Assembly (NCBI GenBank): GCA_921293015.1
Contig: OV121081.1
Span: 4,774,001 to 4,838,000 of the forward strand
Direction: 5' to 3'
Source of the DNA: Phorcus lineatus
Lineage: Eukaryota > Mollusca > Gastropoda > Trochida > Trochidae
DNA: 64,000 nucleotides
The stretch's first letter is position 1; each line of letters starts with the position of its first letter. The notes beneath the pieces are model-generated. The model saw nothing but the letters and a program-made list of their open reading frames with translations. It was not told the origin of the DNA and searched no databases. The position numbers and the translations under genes were made by a program. Below are positions 35,901 through 47,900 of this stretch, in pieces.

Positions 35901-38900
35901 AGGTAAATGACATGGAAAGGTGACCCTATTTATAGAACCTAGCATAGCAACAGGTTATTTTTAGAGAATGAACTTGAAGGTCAGTGACCTTGAGAGGTAT
36001 GTAATAAATGTTTATTTTTTGGAAATATATTTTAAGAAAATCACTTTCTATTTTTAACGCACTGAGTTCATATTCTATTTTAAGAAAATGAAGACTGTTA
36101 TGTTTTCCAAACTGCTTTCTTTACAGGCATTAGGACGAAGTCTTTGATCTGTTGGTGCATTAGGTTTCAAATCAATCAAAAGGTGACCATAAGGTTGACT
36201 CGTGGCCTCTTCAAACTTTTGCATGAAAAGTTGAGATCGGGTTGGGTACATTTGACGACCCAAGGTCATGATGGACTGCTAGTCCACTAGATTGTTAAAC
36301 ATTACTATATAGTGACAGTTTCTCCTTTGAGTAGGGTCTTTGCTGTAATATAAGTTTTGGTTGATGGCAATGACCGAGAGGTTCCCATGATGAGAACCTT
36401 CTGTAAACAGGTCTGTTATTTTAGGATCTTTACTTGCCGTGGACATGAGATCATCTAGGACAACGACATTTCTCACTCCTGTGTCAAAATAATAGTCTTG
36501 ATCCAAATCAACAGGAATACCTTGGATAAACTCCACAGGAGAATACACGGATTGTAGAATAGTATCATAGAGAGGTTGCCAGCGACGAAGATGCGTTGAG
36601 GTTAAGGTTTTATTTTTAATTTTTTCAATATATTTCAAACCAGATAAGATTTCCTGGAAGCAATTGGCCAGGTAATGGACATCTTGAACGGTTGGCGTAA
36701 TATGAGAATTCTTGTGCTGGCAGTGTGTCCATAGTTCTGTGCAATTCTTGTGATAATATTTGTGGTGACTTTGTCTTCAATGGTATTTCATGTGTAATTT
36801 TTAAGTTGCAAAGTCACTGTTGTGCTTAGATCTCAGATGTCTCAACATAACATCCCTTCTTGAAAAGCCTTTCTGACAAGTAGGACATGTTACTTCCATG
36901 ATGGACTTGTGGCAAAATGGGAATTTATGACAGGTTGTCTTTATTTATTCATGAATCTGCTGGCAGCTGCGGTGGCGGCGGCGGCGGCGTTGGTGGTGGC
37001 GGCGGCTGGCGGCTGCGGTGGCGGTGGCGGAGGCGGAGGCGGCGGCGGCAGTGGTGGCGACGGCTGGCGGCTGAGGTGGCGGTGGCGGTGGCGGTGGCGG
37101 AGGCGGCGGCGGCTTGTGGCAAAATGGGAAGTTTATGACAGGTTATCTTTATTTATTCATGAATCTGCTGGCGGCTGTGGTGGTGGTGGGGGTGGCAGAG
37201 GCGGAGGCGACGGTGGTGGTGGCGACGGCTGGCGGCTGCGGTGGCGGTGGCGGAATCAAATCTCATTCACTCTAGAAACATTAACACAAAGAGGAGAAGG
37301 AAATAAAAGCAAACTTTAGAATAAAAGATTATGGAAGAAGTAAATTATTAAGATTATTAGTTTTTACAAAAAGGGAGCAATCACCATTACCATTACAAAG
37401 TTAATTAAAGAGAAGTTTTACAAAGTTCATGAAATATATTATTGATACATCTAAATAAGAATACTTTACACTAAATCATTTACTACATTTATGATTCTAA
37501 TCATATTGATTACTAACCTTCGATTATTCTTATCTTTGTTTCTTAACCGTCTGTCTGTCTAGATGTGCTCAGGGCTTTGGTGGTGTGAAACATGGAAGAC
37601 AGTGCACTGATTTGAATCAGCCAATAAGAGAACAGATTGGGGTTGATTGATAGAAAAAGTCATTATCAAATGGATTAACACAACCTCCTTTCTATAAACC
37701 AATAGACTGTTCCATTGCATGGGACACCTTAAACTAATGAAACTACTTACAGAACAACTAGAAACTATCAACCCAAAACTAAAAGCATATCACTAAAAAC
37801 AAAAAGACTTTACATGAACAACAAGTTTATTATAAAACAATGATATACAACTGTCTGTCACATTAGCATTTACAGCCCCCAATATGCACTAAGTTCAAAT
37901 TGTTTCCATATAAACCAAGCAAAATGAAAAATTAAGAATAACCAAAGTAGCAAAAGGCACCACCCAAGCACTAGATCTAACCACATAACAGGTTTAGTAA
38001 AATAATACTCATTAGATTTTTATATATGGGTTGGAAAAATACCCTACCCCCATATGCAAAAAGTTTCCAAGAAAAGTTTTTAAAAATTGGCTAACCAAAG
38101 TAGCAAAAGGCACCACTCCATATCTAGATCTAACCACAAAATTAAGGTTTTGAGATAATGCCCAGAAACGAAAGCATCCCCCTATATGCACCAAGTTCAA
38201 TTTTTTTCCATGGAAACCAGAAAAAATTTTGAGAATAACTAAAAAAGCAAAAGGCATCACACCACCACTGGACCTAACCACATACCAAGTTTCGTAAAAA
38301 AAATATTGAATGTTTTTTTATATATGGTCCGAAAACAAAAGCATTATGGAATTACGGAGTTACAGAACTACGGAATGACGGAACCACAGGCGGAACTGAA
38401 AACATTATGTCTCCCGCAAAACTTTTTTCGGGGGACATAATTACTTACAGAGGACCAAATGATTTAAAAACATTTCTATCAACTCTTCAAGAAGTAAAAA
38501 AACATATCCGGGAATGGTTAAATAACCCTGAACAGATGATTCAAATAACAAATTATCAAATTATTGAATTCAATACAACCATCAATTGTAGTATTAATAG
38601 CAAACCCTTAGGGAATGATAGAGTACGTGATCATTGTCATAATACAGGAAAATATCCAAGTGCAGGTCAAAAGATATGTTACCTACAACAAGAAAAAGTG
38701 ATTTTTCACATTCTAAAATATTTTGATGCAAACCTTTTTAGCCTTAAGCTTGCTTTTTCTTAAGTTGATAATGATATCAAATGTATTCCTAACAAGATGG
38801 AAGGGTATAATCTCTTCATTAGGAAAACTTTTGTTTATTGACAGTTTTTTTCTAATGTCCCAAGATTCTTCGGTAAAGTCTAATGTTATGTTTACAATTA

Positions 38901-41900
38901 CTAGCGAGCGCACCAAGGTATCCAAGGGACATTATTGTTGAAAAAGGGAATATATCCATATTCTTGTGGTAGGTTTGAAGAAACAGAATTACCAAAAATA
39001 GAATATTTCTTTAACGATTCATCTGAAAGTATGTTAACTGATGATGATTATGAACATGCTAAAATAACTAATTTGGTTGTAAGAATTTAGGTGAATATCA
39101 AAACCGTTATCTTAAAATTGCTGATGGAATTGATGGGTTTGACTCAACATGAATCTTATCCTAGATATAATGTAACTTGTCCATGACTTACAACGGATGC
39201 CTTGCTTAAGGAAACTGGTATAAAACTAAAACTTCTTACTGATTATGATATGCATGTATTTATTCCGAGGGTTCTTCGAGGCGAGATAAAGTTTCCGAGA
39301 GGCATGCCAGGACAATAATACTTTTGTCGAAGGTTTGGAATGCAAGTATGACATCTAGTCATATACTATATGTTGATGCTAATAACCTTTATGGGTGGGC
39401 TATGAGTCAATATTTACCTACTGGAGGATTTAAGTTGGGCAACCCTAACTTTGACTCAATGAAAATACCTAAAAATCCGATAGATATACATAAAGGCCAT
39501 AACACCTTTCCTCTAACCCAAGATCAATATACTGTTAAAAAGAATTGTTGTCTGGTTACCAAAATGACTTAAAATGAGGTAAGGAGTATATCAGATGTGC
39601 AAATATTTGTTTCAAATTTAATGATAAAATCTAAATATGAAGCTATATTTCACTATAGATGTTAAGTAAAGTAAATAGGGTTATTCGATTTCGAAGAGCC
39701 CTTGGATCAAAACTTGATTAAAAGAAGAAAACTAAGAGTGATTATGAAAAGAATCTATACAAGTCATTGGATGATTCAATATACGGTAAAACTATGAATA
39801 CTTTGAGATGTGAAGAAGGTCATAACATATACATCATGAGAATAAATATGACATACAATGGTTATGCATATGGTTTCTCATGGGTTAGTCTAATATTGAA
39901 GGGATATTTAAAGTTTGATTTATTTCTAATGAATATGGAAAAGAACTCCAGAGGGTTAATTACAAGAGGATATACATGTAGGAAGGCCTTGCCTTTCAAT
40001 CCACCAATATCCACCTTTATTGCCCAATGACTTTTACTTTACCAAGATGTTGTTTTAGCTTATCAGTTCAAAAGCCATGAAACTTCATTTTCTATTATGC
40101 CCGGTAAAGCAGCTGCATCTTTTCCTACTAATTTTTGCTAATGTTTTGTAAATGAATTTGAACCATTCTTTGGGTTTATTAGTTTTCTGGTTTGGTGTTG
40201 ATGGAGCAGTTGGACCTGATTGGCCCTCTGTTATAGAAAAAACAAAAGTAGAGACTATTATGTCCTTCCGCTGTTAAAATTCTAGCAATGGTTATTCCCT
40301 GTTCCTGAAAGTTTCCAAGGTGCTCACCAAGGGATGTACAACAATATGTCTATAAAATGTCGCATTATAGTCGGAATCTCAATCCATTGCATCAACTTAT
40401 GGAGAATCTCGTTTTAAAAGGATTTAAGAGAGAAATTACCTTATTCCTATCAACCAAACTGAACAACTGTTGGTTTGTTTTCCTAATCTTGATTTCAAAT
40501 TGTTAGAGAGTCATTTACCATTTTACAAGACTGATTTGGGGGACAGATAATGATATGAACTAACATCTGATGAATATAAGCAAGTAATTATAGGGTCTAA
40601 TATATTTCTAAAATCAAAGCTGTAAAAATCTATCGAAGGAGTTCCAAATAAGATTTACAGTCAACATATGCTGAACATTATCTATGAGATGATATAAAAA
40701 CACTTCTCATTAAAAACTTCATCCAATTACAAATATGGTGATGATAGATTTGTGTCTGACTGAAATGAGTATAGGTAAGGTCTTGACTGACACTTACGCT
40801 TTATGGTTTGATCTCAGAATGTCTGATGATGACCAACTCCATAGCTCTGGAAAAAGAATTGAAAATTTCGTGAAAAAATAACAATTGCAAAGAATAAGAA
40901 ACCCCTGGACCTGTACGTATTTACTTATATGTCATCACGAATGATCAAGTGAATATAGATAGTGGAAGGTTGAGTGAAATATCATTTCCGAGAAAAACTG
41001 CAAAGTAGTTTGTGTGTTCTTGAAGATGAAACAGATGGTCTCTGTTGGTCTAGAACCCCAACCATATTTTGTACACAGGAAAAGGTTTTTGTTGTGTATT
41101 ATGGATAATGAAAAATACCTGTTGGTCTGCGTTGGGTCAGAACACCTTTTTATACTTACTATACAATATGCATTAAGATAAAATTAGTATTTGGAAAAGA
41201 GGCGTGAAAAAGTAAAAATTCCTTTTAATTAAACTCTTCTGTAAGATTTTTATCGTGACCACTAATGGTCATTTTTATTGGGCAGGAAGATATCAGGGAA
41301 GGCTGGGAACAACGTGTTTGAAGATCTAGATGTATATTTTTCCTGATACATGTTCATTTCAATCAATATTATCTTTTTAACTGATTGGTTACATATCGGG
41401 GTTTTTTTCAGATCATGGTCATGTGTTTACATTACGCTGGGACTCGATTGACAATCAAGAAATTTCAAAAAGTAATCTAAATCTTCAAGTCGATGATGTA
41501 ACAGAGCTAATTTCAAAACTTATGCAAGAGAAATTCACTCTTTTTAAGGGATTGATAACATTTTTTTCAAAGTTCAAAGGGAAAATATCATATGTGCATG
41601 GAAAGCCATTTACGATAGGAGTCATACATGATGATGATGAATCGCATGGTTTTCAAAAGCATATGTCGTCATATGCGGTAGAGGAAGCACTTTTATATCT
41701 GGTCAAAAATTGGATGGTTCCTCAGATTTCAAACAGGCATGCTCAACTCTTAGCTATAAATTCTCAAGGACTTGAGTCATTTCATCAAAATGAATGCGAC
41801 CATGAACGAAACAATGATTCAGAACATGCTCAATGCATAGAAACGATCCAATTGATGTAACAACATGTGGGTCAGACTCTGGACAAAGCCAAGCCACAGA

Positions 41901-44900
41901 CGACGTTGAGTATATTCAACAGAATGTTGAGAAGAAACCAGGCCTTGAAGATAGTGACAGTTTATCTTCCGATGATAGTGATAACTGCTTGGATAGGAAT
42001 TCCGACAGTTGCGAGGACGATGACCCCGCAAGACAGATTTGTCAGGAGAGCAGGTAAGTTTCACATTTCACATCTAAATGTTTCAGGATAATAAAACTTA
42101 ATTATCATTCCTTTTCATTTGGATTGATTCGTTATCAATTGCAAGTTTTACGAACAATTAATGCATTACTCGTATTGCTATCCTTTCCTCTTATATGATA
42201 TTTTACTAGATATTTTATATTACATCATATTCACATTTCTTGACTACAGTCAAATCACGTACGTGTGTGAAGACATCTATTCAAGTACAAAAACGACAAA
42301 CCCCCTTCTTTTGTGATATTATTTGTTATTTATGACTTTAAATGTTAATTGCAGCAGAAGGAAAAGTTCTCTCCTTAAGAAGTGTATGAGCATAGTAGGA
42401 CAAAAAACAAAAGACAAGATTCATGAAAAACATTCTGATCTGGATACTGCTTCAAAAAAAGGACTATCCTTTGATATACAAGAACAGTCAGATACTCCTG
42501 AACAGTGCGCAATACGAGAAACAGTTCCAGATCAAACATCAAATCCGAAACAAAATCTCTCTTTCAACGCAATGAACGTCAATGAAACTTCCCGGCGATC
42601 ACCTCCTAATGAAGATTCAGATTTTGCTGATGGAATTGATGTGGACCAAGAATCAACTTTGGGTAAGAAATTTTTTGAATCAAATATTCCGATGAGTACT
42701 ACTGATATAAATCACGGTTTTATCTGCCACCATCAAATTGCACCTTGAAAATCCCTATAGCGTACATCTTTCAAACAAGTGGACAAATCAAGTTTAAATC
42801 TGCCATTTATGTCGACTTTAAATAATTGACGCTACAACTTTCGTGCTAATACAAAACAACAATATTAATATTAATAGTAGGAGATTTCATATTTTGACAG
42901 ACATATATAATATTTACTTGTAAAATGATTTTTGTCATGGTTTGTGTGTAAAATATTCTTTATGATAATAGACTGAAGATGAACCTTTGCATATCAGTTA
43001 AATACGGGTTTCACACAAATGTGATCGTCAGGGTATAATACATGTTGTTACTACGCACGTAGCGTTAACAATGGTTAGGGACGTGATGATATTGATAAGT
43101 AAATTACCGGATAATATTAACTTGGTTAAGTCCCATATAGGTTTTCCCTCCTATTCATTAAATCATTGTATTATGTAGAGTCCACACAGCTTCAAACAAA
43201 CGATGGAGTCGTCAACGTGTTCACCTTTAACACCACGAAAAGACTCGGACAGCAGGGCCTGGAGCAACTGAAACGATATGCCACCATTCTCATCAACAGT
43301 AACATACACTTGGCTTACATATATTTTCACTTTACAATTGCTTTTATCAGACTCCAAAATGGTTTAGGATTGATTCAGTGTTGTCAGAGAAGTTGAAAAG
43401 GAAATTTAGCTGAACTGAAGTGAATCGCCACCAATGTTATTTATTCTATCTCGTAGACCCAATTCTTTTTGTATAAAGTTTCAGTCGTTAACAATTATGC
43501 AAACTTGATTGAAATCTAGCCTTAATTTAGTTTTTTTTGAGAACTTTGAAAAGTGTACGATTTATCCTTCTTAATTTTCCGAATGATAACTTGCAACCAC
43601 TAACAGACTTTTGTTTTCACTTTAGATATTGAAGATGATGCTATCAAGCTTGAGACTGAACAAAGTGCTGCTGTTATTGTTTTTGGGGAGGAAACTATTA
43701 TTTTAAATCATCCCAGTTGCGATTATTCGGCCATCAAAGATGCAATAGGTAATGATCCCTACTGTTAAGTATTTAGAATTAAATTTGCTTATATCACTTT
43801 ACTCCAACTTATGATTTGATTATTATGAATTGATACATAATATTTATTTTTTAACGGTCATCTTCCGTTACTCGGGGCTTAAATCCAATGCATCTAATTT
43901 TATCACCCCTTATCACCCCTTATTTTTTTATATTATAAAATAATATGAAATATCGACTTAAGTATGACAAATAATATCATAATGCTTTGGAAAATTGAGT
44001 TTACAAAATAATACTTCTTTAGAGTGGAACCGAAGACTCGTGATTAACAACACTTTGGCAAGCATGTTTCAATTCTATTCTTTTCAGGAGTGTTCTTCAA
44101 TGAGCAATTAATAGCCTGAACAACGACGCCTATTACGTTAGTAGAAGCACTTGATGGCACATTATTTTTTGTAATGCCATTGGCATGTCTTTCAAGTCAA
44201 TGTTTTTCTCTTTGTTGAGATTTCACAAATGTAGAGTTACTGCAGTTTATACGACTAGTTCTGCTCAGGTCCGTGAAAGATATATATACATACAAGTTTC
44301 AAATTCAAATGTATGAGTATAGTACCGATTTAACCTCGGTTATCTAAAGGATAATTGGTCAATTGGTAATGTCAATCAAGCCTTGTTATATAAGTGTTCA
44401 ATATATTCCCTCTGTCTCCCGCATAAACTCCACTTCAAGATTCTAAAAGAATTTTAAAATTATGAAAACATTTGTAATAAGGTAACACACATGATCAAAA
44501 TAATACGATTTGTGTTATATTCATAACAAAGGGTAGCTTTTCCTAATTAAATTCAATTTACACTGTTTTGCAGAGGTTCTTTCTTACGGAGGTGAAAGCA
44601 CGTTGCTAGAGGCACTGAAGGTTTTACCTCAGATTGGTAAGAAAAAAATAAAAGCACATGCTTGCACAAGATACATTATAGATAATGTAGATTTTAGATA
44701 TGTTTCTCCACGTGTTCCAAAAATATGCTTCAACGATTTTTTCTCTCGATCATACTCGGTCTAACTTTATCTTATCCAAATATTCGAGAGGATACAGTGA
44801 TCTTATTAACTATATAGATAAGATAAAGTTGAAGGACATTTAAAGTTAAGTGTTGCCTTACGTTTTTTAATTTTAGGCATGTAAATGAGGTAAGGTTTAA

Positions 44901-47900
44901 AAGAACGATTTAACTGACAGTTGCATGGGAGAGAAAACTGCATAACATCTTGATTCTGATTTTGACCAAATAATAGTTGGATGGTTTACACATCTAGCTT
45001 ATTATTGATTTTGATTTTGTAGATGATGCTTTGATGGATTAATCTATAAGAAAATATTAACTTTATTTTTGCAAGAAACTTTGCAAGTTCCATCACGGTT
45101 CGTCATCATCACTGATGGAAGAGACGGGCAGCAGGTGAATTCCAATTAATCCTATAATTGAAATATATTTATTTTAAGGGTCGGTATTACGTTTTAGAAG
45201 ATTATTTAAGTGATCTCATGAAAAGAATTAAAATATTTTCAATTGAAAGACAATGCTATTGATCAAATGAAACGGTTTTGAAAAGAACACACTATGATCA
45301 TTTAAGCGATGCGAATCTATTTTCCAACCTCAAATGATAAACATGTGTTCAATCAAAAAGGCCGCCAGTGGTGTTTGCTTGATACTTAATAATTTCCTCT
45401 ACGGTTGGTAGGGTGATTATTAGATTTTTGACCCACTGAAATAATACATTTGACATAAACTAATGTTTATTGGGAAAATTAGAAGAAGTAAATCTTCTTT
45501 TTTTAAATGACACTGCTCCTGGCTACGGAATGTTCTTAGAACATCTTATCTTTATGTATCGTAATCTGACTAACTGTCAATCGAAATCAACCATTTTTTA
45601 AATGTAATCTTCATATTACTTGCTTCTATCAAGAGTACATATATATGAGTTGGTATTAAAAGAGGTAGCCAACAAAGTCATTTGAGCCTGGTCACATTTG
45701 ATGTTAATGTCCATTCTGAAGAGATATGAAATTCGAAATTGTAATTATAAACCTTTCATTATTTTCATCTGAAACAGATATGATTGCTTTTGAAGTTATA
45801 TTTCCATGTCCAACACATGCATCCTAAAAATGATATACTCATATTTATTATATGAGTATTTGATTTTATAGAAGTTTGAATTGTACTTGAATTGATGTTT
45901 TTGAGGCTGCACGTCTCGTACCATTGATAAGTTACACGCATCTTATTCCTAAATGAGAAATAACATAATATTGATATCTGATATTTTAGAAACTCTAAAC
46001 GTTTGAAACGTTTTCGAGCAATAACAAGTCATCGTTTTACAGGGTGAAAAGGAGCTCATTTCCCACCTGAAAACAGGTCGTTACACGAAGACCTCATCGG
46101 TTATTTGGATACCTATTGGTGAAGCTGATCTGGTAATTGTTTCCTTACCACTTTATTGTTTCATACCATATCCTGTTTATAAAATATTTTGACTATACTT
46201 GGGCAGTTTGTAAACAGAACAAGGTTGAGAAATCTTAAAAAATATAAAATGAAGAAAAGGCGGGAATTCCGTAAATCATTTTGATAGACAGCTGCAAAGT
46301 TAATGAAATGTACGTGTGTTTTTTTACGATCATCTGAATTTCTGTTTATATTTGCAGGATCACTTGAAAATGTTGGCTCAGATGAGTGAAGGAAAGTTCG
46401 TCAACGATGAAAATCAACTTACTCAGTTATGTCGGCGTATTCAGGTAAGTGTTCATTATTTTCTCAAATCCTTATGCCATTAAACCTTTAAGGACGATTA
46501 ATCAATCTGAATGTCTATTTTGTTGAACGACTATGTATATTATTTATAAATGTATCACAGTGAAGAATTGGGAGTAAAACAAAACACTTTGTGACATCAG
46601 TCGGCGGTTTCAACCGTGTTTATATTTCGTTCATGCCGAAGACGGAGAAACGGGCGACCTTGCGGCTGCACGTGTTGCACGTGACGAATAAAACTGTGTT
46701 GCCAATGAGAGTCTGTCTAAGGGTCTCCGTGTTACTACTAGTGTTGAGCAATAACATTGAATCAAATCCTAGCCCACCGGAAACCCGTCATGAAACAACT
46801 GAGGGAGATTGAGATAGAAATCATTTACTAAGACTTCCCTGAAAAGTTCGATCAATGAGACGTAAACTGACTCCACTGATGCAGAAAGCTCGTGAAGAAA
46901 GTTAATTCTTGATCATGAAGTTTGAAAAGCTACAAATCAACAAAACACTGTTGAAGTTGGATGGTGAGATGCTTGTAAAGGTGACGTCACTGCACAACGA
47001 CAATGACGGTAACAGCATCGACAATAACAACGATTCTACCCAATAACGATCACGCGAACGTCCATATACAGATGCGATATGGAACTTTACTATATGGAAC
47101 TGTGAAAGTTCTAAAGGTATTTTGAAAAGAAACACGTTATTTATTAGCTATTAGAAACTCAGGTGGATTGATAACCATTGTGAATGATATTATATCATGC
47201 CTCAGAAGTGAAAATTGAATCTGTCAACAATTCATGGTTAAAATTTAACTCTGAAATAATACATGCCACAATATATTGTTCACCGGAAGGATCAAAGAGT
47301 GAACACTCACATGAAACAAATTTCTTATCCCTTGAAGAGGATATCATAAAATTCAAAATTAACTATGAAGACTGTCAGTTAATATTTCAAGGAGATTTCA
47401 ATGCGAAAACAGGGCAGTTAAAAGACTATGTAGAAAATGACGACATAACACATATTTTGAAGAGATCAATTATAGAGTCTCGAAAATCAAAACAGTGAAT
47501 ACCAGAGGTAAACTTTTACTGTAATTTTGTAAAAGAAATGAACACAGAATATGCAAAGGTCGAATCCTTGTTTAGGCTTCCAGATAAAAACAACACTAAA
47601 AACAACTCCAAGGGAAGTAACTGGTGGGATAGAAGAATGTCATCGGTTCAGATGGTGCGCGAATCGATTGCGGGGATTCCATGCTTCTAAAAGTAACTGT
47701 GATCGAGCCACCTGTATAGAGGCAAGAAACTTATTTAAGAAATTGTGTCAACAGAAATAGACACAATCTTGCTAAATGAAAACAAAGATGCTTGAAACCG
47801 CCCTGTCATGCAATAACCATAAACATGCCTGATCTTTACTGGGAAGCCGTGGAAGCATATCCAGAAACATAATTATAAACAAATACAAGGGAAAACGTTT

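Noticed and set aside
36909-37319. Glycine/alanine/arginine-rich protein
   Set aside because: Frames follow the GGN repeat; no splice sites or conserved ends, and the unit is a tandem DNA duplication.
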